Assembly: GCA_944474755.1 (NCBI GenBank)
Contig: OX104117.1
Coordinates: 73,446,926-73,510,925, forward strand
Source of the DNA: Limnoperna fortunei
Lineage: Eukaryota > Mollusca > Bivalvia > Mytilida > Modiolidae
DNA: 64,000 nt
Direction of reading: 5' to 3'
In this document: piece by piece, positions 25,761 to 39,641 of the stretch
Numbering within the stretch: the stretch's first letter is position 1
Layout: the number at the start of each line of letters is the position of its first letter
Notes under the pieces: generated by a model
Told to the model about the DNA's origin: nothing
Database searches by the model: none
The model's input: the letters and a program-made list of their open reading frames with translations, nothing else
Translations under genes and position numbers: made by a program

Positions 25761-28700
25761 CAGTATACCATAGTCAGTACACACGGTATACCATAGTCAT
25801 TACACACAGTATACCATAGTCAGTACACACGGTATACCATAGTCAGAACACACAGTATAGCATAGTCAGTACACACAGTATACCATAGTCAGTACACACA
25901 GTATACCAGTCTGTACACACAGTATACCATAGTCAGTACACACAGTATACCAGTCAGTACAAACAGTATACCATAGTCAGTACACACAGTATACCAAAGT
26001 CAGTACTCACGGTATACCAGTCAGTACACACAGTACACCATAGTCAGTACACACAGTATACTAGTCAGCACACACGGTATACCATAGTCAGAACACACAG
26101 TATACCATAGTCAGTACGCTCAGTATACCATAGTCAGTACACACGGTATACCAGTCAGTACACACAGTATACCATAGTCAGTACACACGGTATATAAGTC
26201 AGTACACACGGTATACCATAGTCAGTACACACAGTATACCATAGTCAGTACACACAGTATACCAGTCAGCACACAGTATACCAGTCAGTACACACGGTAT
26301 ACCATAGTCAGTACACGCAGTATACCATAGTCAGTACACACAGTATACCATAGTCAGTACACACGGTATACCATAGTCAGTACACACAGTATACCATAGT
26401 CAGTACACACGGTATACCATAGTCAGTACACAGTATACCAGTCAGTACGCTCAGTATACCATAGTCGGTACACACGGTATACCATAGTCAGAACACACAG
26501 TATACCAGAGGCAGTACACACAGTATACCATAGTCAGTACACACGGTATACCATAGTCAGAACACACAGTATACCAGTCAGTACGCTCAGTATACCATAG
26601 TCAGTACACACGGTATACCATAGTCAGAACACACAGTATACCAGTCAGTACACACAGCATACGATAGTCAGTACACACAGTATACCAGTCTGTACACAGT
26701 ATACCATAGTACAGACAGCATACCAGTCAGTACACACAGTATACCATAGTCAGGACACACAGTATACCAGTCAGTACAGACAGTATACCATAGTCAGTAC
26801 ACACGGTATACCATAGTCAGAACACACAGTATACCATAGTCAGTACACACAGAATACCATAGTACACACAGTATACCATAGTCAGTACACACGGTATACC
26901 ATAGTCATTACACACAGTATACCATAGTCAGTACACACGGTATACCATAGTCAATAGTCAGTACACACAGTATACCATAGTCAGTACACACAGTATACCA
27001 TAGTCAGTACACACAGTATACCAGTCAGTACAAACAGTATACCATAGTCAGAACACACAGTATACCAGTCAGTACAAACAGTATACTATAGTTAGTACAC
27101 ACAGTATACCAGTCAGTACACACAGTATACCATAGTTAGTACACACGGTATACCATAGTCAGAACACACAGTATACCAGTCAGTACACACAGTATACCAT
27201 AGTTAGTACACACAGTATACCAGTCAGTACACACAGTATACCATAGTTAGTACACACGGTATACCATAGTCAGCACACACAGTATACCATAGTCAGTACA
27301 CACATTATACCATAGTCAGTACGCTAGTATACCATAGTCAGTACACACAGTATACCATAGTCAGTACACACAGTATTCCATAGTCAGTACACACAGTATA
27401 CCATAGTCACTACTCACAGTATACCAGTCAGTACTAACAGTATACCATAGTCAGAACACAGTATACCATAGTCAGTACGCTCAGTATACCATAGTCAGTA
27501 CACACAGTATACCAGTCAGTACACACAGTATACCATAGTCAGTACACACAGTATACCATAGTCAGTACACACAGTATACCAGTCAGTACACACGGTATAC
27601 CACAGTTAGAACACACAGTGTACCATAGTCAGTACGCTCAGTATACCATAGTCAGTACACACGGTATACCATAGTAAGTACACACGGTATACCAGTCAGT
27701 ACACACAGTATACCATAGTCAGTACACATGGTATACCAGTCAGTACACACGGTATACCATAGTCAATACACACAGTATACCATAGTCAGTACACACAGTA
27801 TAGCAGTCAGTACACACAGTATACCATAGTCAGTAAACACGGTATACAATAGTCAGTACACACAGTATACCATAGTCAGTACACACGGTATACCATAGTC
27901 AGTACGCACAGTATACCAGTCAGAACACACAGAATACCATAGTCAGTACGCTCAGTATACCATAGTCAGTACAAACGGTATACCATAGTAAGTATACACA
28001 GTATACCATAGTCAGTACACACAGTATACCATAGTCAGTACACACGGTATGCCATAGTCAGTACACACAGTATACCATAGTCAGTACACACGGTATACCA
28101 TAGTCAGTACACACAGTATACCATAGTCAGTACGCTCAGTATACCATAGTCAGTACACACGGTATACCAGTCAGAACACACAGTATACCAGAGGCAGTAC
28201 ACACAGTATACCATAGTCAGTACACACGGTATACCATAGTCAGAACACACAGTATACCAGTCAGTACACACAGTATACCATAGTCAGTACACACAGTATA
28301 CCATAGTCTGTACACACAGTATACCATAGTTAGTACACATAGTATACCAGTCAGTACACACAGTATACCATAGTCAGTACACACAGTACACCAGTCAGTA
28401 CACACAGTATACCATAGTCAGTACACACGGTATACCAGTCAGAACACACAGTATACCATAGTCAGTACACTCAGTATACCATAGTCAGTACACACGGTAT
28501 ACCAGTCAGTACACACAGTATCCATAGTCAGTACACACGGTATATAAGTCAGTACACACGGTATACCATAGTCAGTACACAGTAAACCATAGTCAGTACA
28601 CACAGTATACCAGTCAGCACACAGTATACCATAGTCAGTACACACGGTATACCATAGTCAGTACACACAGTATACCATAGTCAGTACACACAGTATACCA

Positions 28701-31700
28701 TAGTCAGTACACACGGTATATCATAGTCAGTACACACAGTATACCATAGTCAGTACACACGGTATACCATAGTCAATACACACAGTATACCAGTCAGTAC
28801 GGTCAGTATACCATAGTCAGTACACACGGTATACCATAGTCATTACACACAGTATACCATAGTCAGTACACACGGTATACCATAGTCAGAACACACAGTA
28901 TAGCATAGTCAGTATACACAGTATACCATAGTCAGTACACACAGTATGCCAGTCTGTACACACAGTATACCATAGTCAGTACACACAGTATACCAGTCAG
29001 TACAAACAGTATACCATAGTTAGTACACACAGTATACCAGTCAGTACACACAGTATACCATAGTTAGTACACACGGTATACCATAGTCAGTACACAGTAT
29101 ACCATAGTCAGTACACACAGTATACCAGTCAGCACACACAGTATACCATAGTCAGTACACACATTAAACAATAGTCAGTACGCTAGTATACCATAGTCAG
29201 TACACACAGTATACCATAGTCAGTACACACAGTATTCCATAGTCAGTACACACAGTATACCATAGTCACTGCTCACAGTATACCAGTCAGTACACACAGT
29301 ATACCATAGTCAGAACACACAGTATACCATAGTCAGTACGCTCAGTATACCATAGTCAGTGCACACAGTATACCAGTCAGTACACACAGTATACCATAGT
29401 CAGTACACACAGTATACCATAGTCAGTACACACGGTATACCAGTCAGTACACAAAGTATACCATAGTCAGTACACACAGTATACCATAGTCAGTACACAC
29501 AGCATACCATAGTCAGTACGCTCAGTATACCATAGTAAGTACACACGGTATACCAGTCAGTACACACAGTATACCATAGTCAGTACACACGGTATATAAG
29601 TCAGTACACACGGTATACCATAGTCAGTACACACAGTATACCATAGTCAGTACACACAGTATACCAGTCAGCACACAGTATACCAGTCAGTACACACGGT
29701 ATACCATAGTCAGTACACGCAGTATACCATAGTCAGTACACACAGTATACCATAGTCAGTACACACGGTATACCATAGTCAGTACACACAGTATACCATA
29801 GTCAGTACACACGGTATACCATAGTCAGTACACAGTATACCAGTCAGTACGCTCAGTATACCATAGTCGGTACACACGGTATACCATAGTCAGAACACAC
29901 AGTATACCAGAGGCAGTACACACAGTATACCATAGTCAGTACACACGGTATACCATAGTCAGAACACACAGTATACCAGTCAGTACGCTCAGTATACCAT
30001 AGTCAGTACACACGGTATACCATAGTCAGAACACACAGTATACCAGTCAGTACACACAGCATACGATAGTCAGTACACACAGTATACCAGTCTGTACACA
30101 GTATACCATAGTACAGACAGCATACCAGTCAGTACACACAGTATACCATAGTCAGGACACACAGTATACCAGTCAGTACAGACAGTATACCATAGTCAGT
30201 ACACACGGTATACCATAGTCAGAACACACAGTATACCATAGTCAGTACACACAGTATACCATAGTACACACAGTATACCATAGTCAGTACACACGGTATA
30301 CCATAGTCATTACACACAGTATACCATAGTCAGTACACACGGTATACCATAGTCAATAGTCAGTACACACAGTATACCATAGTCAGTACACACAGTATAC
30401 CATAGTCAGTACACACAGAATACCAGTCAGTACAAACAGTATACCATAGTCAGAACACACAGTATACCAGTCAGTACAAACAGTATACCATAGTTAGTAC
30501 ACACAGTATACCAGTCAGTACACACAGTATACCATAGTTAGTACACACGGTATACCATAGTCAGAACACACAGTATACCAGTCAGTACACACAGTATACC
30601 ATAGTTAGTACACACAGTATACCAGTCAGTACACACAGTATACCATAGTTAGTACACACGGTATACCATAGTCAGCACACACAGTATACCATAGTCAGTA
30701 CACACATTATACCATAGTCAGTACGCTAGTATACCATAGTCAGTACACACAGTATACCATAGTCAGTACACACAGTATTCCATAGTCAGTACACACAGTA
30801 TACCATAGTCACTACTCACAGTATACCAGTCAGTACTAACAGTATACCATAGTCAGAACACAGTATACCATAGTCAGTACGCTCAGTATACCATAGTCAG
30901 TACACACAGTATACCAGTCAGTACACACAGTATACCATAGTCAGTACACACAGTATACCATAGTCAGTACACACAGTATACCAGTCAGTACACACGGTAT
31001 ACCATAGTTAGAACACACAGTGTACCATAGTCAGTACGCTCAGTATACCATAGTCAGTACACACGGTATACCATAGTAAGTACACACGGTATACCAGTCA
31101 GTACACACAGTATACCATAGTCAGTACACATGGTATACCAGTCAGTACACACGGTATACCATAGTCAATACACACAGTATACCATAGTCAGTACACACAG
31201 TATACCAGTCAGTACACACAGTATACCATAGTCAGTAAACACGGTATACAATAGTCAGTACACACAGTATACCATAGTCAGTACACACGGTATACCATAG
31301 TCAGTACGCACAGTATACCAGTCAGAACACACAGAATACCATAGTCAGTACGCTCAGTATACCATAGTCAGTACAAACGGTATACCATAGTAAGTATACA
31401 CAGTATACCATAGTCAGTACACACAGTATACCATAGTCAGTACACACGGTATGCCATAGTCAGTACACACAGTATACCATAGTCAGTATACACGGTATAC
31501 CATAGTCAGTACACACAGTATACCATAGTCAGTACGCTCAGTATACCATAGTCAGTACACACGGTATACCAGTCAGAACACACAGTATACCAGAGGCAGT
31601 ACACACAGTATACCATAGTCAGTACACACGGTATACCATAGTCAGAACACACAGTATACCAGTCAGTACACACAGTATACCATAGTCAGTACACACAGTA

Positions 31701-34700
31701 TACCATAGTCTGTACACACAGTATACCATAGTTAGTACACATGGTATACCAGTCAGTACACACAGTATACCATAGTCAGTACACACAGTACACCAGTCAG
31801 TACACACAGTATACCATAGTCAGTACACACGGTATACCAGTCAGAACACACAGTATACCATAGTCAGTACACTCAGTATACCATAGTCAGTACACACGGT
31901 ATACCAGTCAGTACACACAGTATCCATAGTCAGTACACACGGTATATAAGTCAGTACACACGGTATACCATAGTCAGTACACAGTAAACCATAGTCAGTA
32001 CACACAGTATACCAGTCAGCACACAGTATACCATAGTCAGTACACACGGTATACCATAGTCAGTACACACAGTATACCATAGTCAGTACACACAGTATAC
32101 CATAGTCAGTACACACGGTATATCATAGTCAGTACACACAGTATACCATAGTCAGTACACACGGTATACCATAGTCAATACACACAGTATACCAGTCAGT
32201 ACGGTCAGTATACCATAGTCAGTACACACGGTATACCATAGTCATTACACACAGTATACCATAGTCAGTACACACGGTATACCATAGTCAGAACACACAG
32301 TATAGCATAGTCAGTATACACAGTATACCATAGTCAGTAAACACAGTATGCCAGTCTGTACACACAGTATACCATAGTCAGTACACACAGTATACCAGTC
32401 AGTACAAACAGTATACCATAGTTAGTACACACAGTATACCAGTCAGTACACACAGTATACCATAGTTAGTACACACGGTATACCATAGTCAGTACACAGT
32501 ATACCATAGTCAGTACACACAGTATACCAGTCAGCACACACAGTATACCATAGTCAGTACACACATTAAACAATAGTCAGTACGCTAGTATACCATAGTC
32601 AGTACACACAGTATACCATAGTCAGTACACACAGTATTCCATAGTCAGTACACACAGTATACCATAGTCACTGCTCACAGTATACCAGTCAGTACACACA
32701 GTATACCATAGTCAGAACACACAGTATACCATAGTCAGTACGCTCAGTATACCATAGTCAGTACACACAGTATACCAGTCAGTACACACAGTATACCATA
32801 GTCAGTACACACAGTATACCATAGTCAGTACACACGGTATACCAGTCAGTACACAAAGTATACCATAGTCAGTACACACAGTATACCATAGTCAGTACAC
32901 ACAGCATACCATAGTCAGTACACACAGTATACCATAGTCAGTACACACAGTATACCATAGTCATTACACACGGTATACCAGTCAGTACACACAGTATACC
33001 ATAGTCAGTACACACAGTATACCAGTCAGTACACACAGTATACCAGTCAGTACACACAGTATACCATAGTCAGTACACACGGTATACCAGTCAGAACACA
33101 CAGTATACCATAGTCAGTACGCTCAGTATACCATAGTCAGTACACACGGTATACCAGTCAGTACACACTGTATCCATAGTCAGTACACACGGTATATAAG
33201 TCAGTACACACGGTATACCATAGTCAGTACACAGTAAACCATAGTCAGTACACACAGTATACCAGTCAGCACACAGTATACCATAGTCAGTACACACGGT
33301 ATACCATAGTCAGTACACACAGTATACCATAGTCAGTACACACAGTATACCATAGTCAGTACACACGGTATACCATAGTCAGTACACACAGTATACCATA
33401 GTCAGTACACACGGTATACCATAGTCAATACACACAGTATACCAGTCAGTACGCTCAGTATACCATAGTCAGTACACACGGTATACCATAGTCATTACAC
33501 ACAGTATACCATAGTCAGTACACACGGTATACCATAGTCAGAACACACAGTATAGCATAGTCAGTACACACAGTATACCATAGTCAGTACACACAGTATA
33601 CCAGTCTGTACACACAGTATACCATAGTCAGTACACACAGTATACCAGTCAGTACAAACAGTATACCATAGTTAGTACACACAGTATACCAGTCAGTACA
33701 CACAGTATACCATAGTTAGTACACACGGTATACCATAGTCAGTACACAGTATACCATAGTCAGTACACACAGTATACCATAGTCAGCACACACAGTATAC
33801 CATAGTCAGTACACACATTAAACCATAGTAAGTACGCTAGTATACCATAGTCAGTACACACAGTATACCATAGTCAGTACACACAGTATTCCATAGTCAG
33901 TACACACAGTACACCATAGTCACTACTCACAGTATACCAGTCAGTACACACAGTATACCATAGTCAGAACACACAGTATACCATAGTCAGTACGCTCAGT
34001 ATACCATAGTCAGTACACACAGTATACCAGTCAGTACACACAGTATACCATAGTCAGTACACACAGTATACCATAGTCAGTACACACGGTATACCAGTCA
34101 GTACACAAAGTATACCATAGTCAGTACACACAGTATACCATAGTCAGTACACACAGTATACCATAGTCAGTACACACGGTATACCATAGTCAGTACACAC
34201 AGTATACCATAGTCATTACACACGGTATACCAGTCAGTACACACAGTATACCATAGTCAGTACACACAGTATACCAGTCAGTACACACAGTATACCATAG
34301 TTAGAACACACAGTATACAATAGTCAGTACGCTCAGTATACCATAGTCAGTACACACGGTATACCATAGTCAGTACACACGGTATACCAGTCAGTACACA
34401 CAGTATACCATAGTCAGTACACATGGTATACCAGTCAGTACACACGGTATACCATAGTCAGTACACACAGTATACCATAGTCAGTACAAACAGTATACCA
34501 GTCAGTACACACAGTATACCATAGTCAGTAAACACGGTATACAATAGTCAGTACACACAGTATACCATAGTCAGTACGCTCAGTATACCATAGTCAGAAC
34601 ACACAGAATACCATAGTCAGTACGCTCAGTATACCATAGTCAGTACACACGGTATACCATAGTAAGTATACACAGTATACCATAGTCAGTACACACAGTA

Positions 34701-36393
34701 TACCATAGTCAGTACACACGGTATGCAATAGTCAGTACACACAGTATACCATAGTCAACACACACGGTATACCATAGTCAGTACACACAGTATACCAGTC
34801 AGTACGCTCAGTATACCATAGTCAGTACACACGGTATACCATAGTCAGAACACACAGTATACCAGAGGCTGTACACACAGTATACCATAGTCAGTACACA
34901 CGGTATACCATAGTCAGAACACACAGTATACCAGTCAGTACACACAGCATACCATAGTCAGTACACACAGTATACCAGTCTGTACACACAGTATACCATA
35001 GTCAGTACACACAGTATACCATAGTCAGTACACACAGTATTCCATAGTCAGTACGCTCAGTATACCATAGTCAGTACACACAGTATACCATAGTCAGTAC
35101 ACACGGTATACATAGTCAGTACACACGGTATACCATAGTCAGTACACACCTTATACTATAGTCAGTACACACGGTATACCATAGTCAGTACACACAGTAT
35201 ACCATAGTCAGTACAAACAGTATACCAGTCAGTACACACAGTATACCATAGTCAGTAAACACGGTATACAATAGTCAGTACACACAGAATACCATAGTCA
35301 GTACGCTCAGTATACCATAGTCAGTACACACGGTATACCATAGTAAGTATACACAGTATACCATAGTCAGTACACACAGTATACCATAGTCAGTACACAC
35401 AGTATACAATAGTCACTACAGGCAGTATATTTAAGTCACTACACACAGTTTACCAAAATCAGTACACACAGTATATCATAGTCACTACGCACAGTATACT
35501 ATAGTCAGTACACAGAGTATACCATAGTCACTACACAAAGTATACCATAATCAGTTCACAAAGGATACCATAGTCAGTACACACAGTATACCATAAGCAC
35601 TGCACACAGTATACCATAGCCAGTACACACAGTATACCACAGTCAGTACGCACATTATACCATAGTCAGTACACACAGTATACCATAGTCACTGCACACA
35701 GTATACCATAGTCACTACACACAGTTTACCATAGTCAGTACACACAGTATGCCATAGTCAGTACGCACAGTATACCATAGTCAGTACATACAGTATACGA
35801 TAGTCACTACACACAGTATACCATAGTTAGTACACACAGTATACCATAGTCAGTACACACAGTATACCATAGTCAGTACACACAGTATACCATAGTCACT
35901 ACACAGTTTACCATAATTAGTACACACAGAACGGATAGTCACTACACACAGTATACCAAAATCAGTACACACAGCATAGCATAGTCATTACACACAGTAT
36001 ACCATAGTCAGTACACACAGTATACCATAGTCAGTACACACAGTTTACCATAATTAGTACACACAGAACGGAGTCACTACACCTAGTATACCAAAATCAG
36101 TACACACAGTATAGCAGTCACTACACAAAGTATACCATAAGCAGTACACACTGTATATAATAGTCATTACACACAGTATACCATAGTCAGTACGCACAAT
36201 ATACCATAGTCACTACACGCAGTATACCAGTCAGTACGCACAGTATACCATAGTCACTACACACAGTATACCATAGTCACTGCACACAGTATACCATAGT
36301 CATTACACCCAGTATATCATAGTCAGAACACACAGTATACCATAGTCAGTACATACAGTATACCATAGTCAGTACACACAGTATACCATAGTC
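25761..36393. repeat. 23-bp satellite array, right part
   Basis: Continuation of the left array after the retrotransposon, with the same unit and the same right-domain variant blocks (CAGAGGCAG, GTACAGACAGCATACC, GTATATAAGTC). From about 35400 to the end the units become more irregular: substitutions such as AGAACGGA, CACTGCACAC and CAAAATCAG accumulate, as expected at the edge of an array where homogenisation is weak. The last clear unit ends near 36393 (ATAGTCACGACACG), after which ordinary AT-rich DNA begins. No gene was seen here. Confidence 0.96.
26112..32915. repeat. Tandem pair of 3402-bp higher-order blocks
   Basis: Rare variants recur at exactly +3402. ATAGTCGGTACACACGG is at 26461 and 29863, the CAGTACGCTCAG cluster at 26112 and 29514, and the long minus-strand frames at 28217 and 28439 recur at 31619 and 31841. 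Copies are about 26112-29513 and 29514-32915, nearly identical with single-base differences. Part of the second copy (about 31800-32900) occurs again about 1250 bp further on (about 33050-34150), giving a third partial copy. This indicates recent unequal exchange or block amplification. Confidence 0.85.
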
Positions 36394-37532
36394 ACGACAC
36401 GCCGTGATATGTATAAATTTTTGCATTTGGTAGATAAGTGTTATATCTGCAACATCTAACTATCAGTGTCCAGAAGTATTCTAAAAATTTCAGTGAAATG
36501 ACGGAGTTTTCAACTCCAAATATGTGATACGTATTTCTAAAGATTTGTCGTTTATTTTTTATTATATTATGGAGATATTTAACAAGCGAACAGTATAAAC
36601 TTCAGTAAGATTTTACGAGCATGCACAGTACGGTCTATGCAGTTTAGCCATCAACGAATTATCACCGGTGTAACCACACTGGTTTTCTCAGTTTGAGTAC
36701 AAGGTGCGATCGAATTCAACCTGAATTGTTAAGTATTGCCAATGTTATTTGACGAATCGCCGAGTACACTAGCTTCGCTCCCCACAAACACTAAAAAACT
36801 GAACATAAAAGATCTGAAGAATTGCTTAGTGGCCTAGGATCTCTTCGAAACAAACAAAACTCCATATGGTGAAATCACATTGAAATAGTTGAATTTATAC
36901 TATTGTTTTGAAGCAAAATATCAGTAATAAAGCGTTTCAAGATAGTAGATACAAGTATCGCCTAGATAGATTTTAAAATAAACTAGCGCGTCGCATTTTA
37001 AAAGGGTGTACTGTTAAAACTAAGCACTCGATTTATTTAAGCGCTTTCTTCCTTAACTGAAAGCGTGTGGATTTACATGTACATAAAATTCTAATACTAA
37101 AATTAATGACTTTCACGGTGGTTTTAAATGACCTCTTTCACGACATTTGTGTTTATTAACCAGTTCTGTTAAAATATAGTTTCCAGATATTAACAGTTCA
37201 ATAATAAATAAGCATTTATATATATATATAATCACTACATCAGCGAAGTTTAACAATAGAAGTATAATTAATTATATTGATTCACATACTAAGACACTTT
37301 AATAGTGCACTTTCGACCTTGAATGTAACATAGATTAAAAAGACAAATATTTTACTCGAGGATTGATTCAGGTAAATAAGTTGTAATATTAATTATCAAT
37401 AATGAAACACCACTTAATACATAGTGAAGGAAAGCGCTTACATTTACAGAAAATGTACATAAAGTCATGCAAGTGTCAATATATATTTTTCAGTATTCTA
37501 TTACTTAACCGTTAATACCAACTTTTTTACAG
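36394..37532. other. AT-rich non-coding DNA after the satellite
   Basis: No gene, RNA or transposon recognised. A short TATATATATATA run lies near 37217. It probably belongs to an intron or the upstream part of the PAN/LamG gene, since a splice acceptor follows at its end. Confidence 0.5.
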
Positions 37533-37769
37533 CGTTGAGAGCTACCAATGTCTTATATTTTTCCTACAAGAACGATACGACACTGTTTCCACAACCTCTG
37601 TCATCAGTATATAGATGTTCGATGTTACAGTGTGCTTACGCATGCCTAAGAGATGTCAGGTGTTACTATTTCTATTACAACGAAGATCTAGATGGATGTC
37701 AAGAATGTAAAATGTACAGCTGGGTGGAAACAACAGGTCAAACACCTCAAATGTTGAAAATACACAAGG
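37533..37769 (+). CDS. Exon encoding a PAN/Apple-like cysteine module (partial gene)
   Basis: The sequence TTTTTTACAG (ending at 37532) is a good splice acceptor, followed by an open frame to the stop at 37778-37780. The encoded segment has regularly spaced cysteines (CSMLQCAYACLRDVRCYYF, then CQECKMYSW). This is the pattern of PAN/Apple domains, which bind proteins or sugars in secreted and cell-surface proteins. There is no ATG at the exon start, so this is an internal exon entered after the first base of a codon (phase 1). The donor is not certain: AAG/GTTAAG after 37769 is the candidate used for the end here, and ACAG/GTCAAA earlier is an alternative. The LamG exon at 54978 lies on the same strand and is entered in the same phase, so both probably belong to one extracellular-protein gene whose intron was expanded by transposons. 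The signal-peptide exon is not in view. Confidence 0.55.
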
Positions 37770-37780
37770 TTAAGATGTGA

Positions 37781-38531
37781 CATTTACAACCGATGTCAGA
37801 CACAGCGGTGACTATGGTGTGTGTTTTTGGGGTCTTGGCTATTTATGTTTTTATTTCTAGTAACATTTATGGTAACCGTTATAATTCTTCCATTCGTCTG
37901 GCAAATTAATTGTTTGGAATGTTTTCGTATTATGGTGTTCGAAAGTGTGATCTCTGCAAGATTTTATTTTGTAATACACATTTTTGTTATAGTCTTTTAA
38001 TATTGTACACAATTTTTTTTTTAATGTACTGTATTTACAAGTTGTTAAAATTTCGAACCAAAATATGATATAAAATGTCCTACAAAATCTACATATCCAG
38101 AATAACCAACCCAACCCAATAAGGCGAATTTGGTTTTAATATGCTTAATTAAATGTCATAATCTTAACCAATAATGCAGGAAATAAGCAAACCTCAATTG
38201 TTTTAACAAATTTGTAATTGGTAAAATTTCCAGCTTCTATTAATAGGGTCGGAAACGCAATTCAATGTCCAATGTAGAAATCTTGATTAAAATCATAGCA
38301 TTCTGAGGAATTATGAATCTATCTTTCAAATAGATTTATTTTGTAAACGTGTTTTCAATCTGCATATACATGAATTAATACTCGCTAAACGTTACACAAC
38401 AACTCAGTAGATCAATAAATGTATATGACGCACATTTTTGTTAGACTTACAAGTCCCCGCTTGAAGAGAGGTATATAAATAAAATGCATGTAGAAATACG
38501 TCATTGTGGATTCCAGTGTCAGATTATGTTT
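37781..38531. other. Intron-like DNA, nothing recognised
   Basis: AT-rich sequence between the PAN exon and the TTAA transposon. The 85-codon minus-strand frame at 37857-38114 has no motif and AT-rich composition, and is regarded as chance. Confidence 0.5.
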
Positions 38532-38535
38532 TTAA

Positions 38536-38605
38536 CACCCAGTCTCTGAGAAAACCATGCAATTTCGTCAAAATGAGTCCACAAGGTAGGTTAACCAATT
38601 TTAAT
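38536..38605 (+). repeat. Left inverted repeat of the TTAA transposon
   Basis: Matches 48271-48330 in reverse complement: 27 identical bases from the tip, then a gap, then a second matching block. TTAA precedes it at 38532-38535. Confidence 0.85.
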
Positions 38606-39067
38606 GAAACTGTGCAGGCTGAACAGGGTTTATGTAAGAAATCTATACTAGGTTGAAAAAAAATTTTGGGTGTTGTTTTTATTCTAAAACAGCGCCACCT
38701 ATAAAATACATAAAATGGCGCTGGAATCATGAAAAAACAAGCACTTTTCGTTGATTTATTTTGAAAAAAGTTAAGCAGAGTTTCAAACAATTGTTTATGG
38801 AATTAAGCGGTCTTAACGTGCTTCATCTAAAAACAAAAACAAAATTGTTTGCCAGTTTTTGTTTTCTAATACAAAATCTAACTCTAAATGATCAAAAATT
38901 GGACAAAAAAGAAAAACTGGATTTCAATGCATAATCAAATGAAATTATCTTTTGAAGTAGTGCTTTTATTTACAACAAATGACTGTCATATTTTCCCCCA
39001 TGATCTTTTCTACCTACTGTATGATTTTTTTGCTGGGCAATTATTGCATGTTGCCATGGCAATCATT
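38606..39067. other. Interior of the TTAA transposon, left of the LINE
   Basis: About 460 bases without recognisable coding content. A 78-codon plus-strand frame (38888-39124) runs into the LINE end, so it is not a gene of either element. Confidence 0.55.
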
Positions 39068-39074
39068 ATAAATT

Positions 39075-39641
39075 ACATAGACATAGACATAAACATAGAA
39101 ACTTTATTTGAAGTCCGGTTATAAATACAAGCAACATAAGCTCTCTAGAGCTTTTAACCGACAAACAATAACAACATACATGATACAACAATACATATTA
39201 ATCACACTTAGACACATAAAACATACTATTATATAAAACTATGTTAGCATGTAAGAAAGTACAGAACACAGTACATATAACACACAAAGAGACACATAAA
39301 ACCTACTCATATATATAAAACTAAGCTTGCATGTAATAAAGCACAATTAAAAGACCAGACATGCATAAGCAATAGGTAAGACATGCATTAGCACTAAGCA
39401 CAACACTTACAAAGAAACAGGAATAAAGCATAAAATCCAGAACAGAGTTAGAATATAAAAAGCACAATTATTTGGAATTAAAATCAATATGTAAAGATAT
39501 GCATAGGCACTAGGACATACACAAGCCTAAAATTTGAAGCACAGTACATAAAAAACTCTGAAGTACAGCACATAAGCACAAAATACATGAAGCATAAAAA
39601 ACATAAAAATAACGAGCCGAATATAAATAGGAAATACAGGA
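39075..39641 (-). other. 3' untranslated region and tail of the LINE
   Basis: About 570 bases from the RT stop to the hexamer tail, rich in ACATAA and GCACAA on the plus strand. There is no coding content; a 61-codon minus-strand frame at 39484-39669 is AT-rich and hydrophobic by chance. The AATAAAG signal lies about 25-30 bases before the tail end. Confidence 0.7.

Noticed and set aside
1..36393. CRISPR-like regular repeats
   Set aside because: Units are contiguous with no unique spacers, and the context is eukaryotic. It is a satellite.
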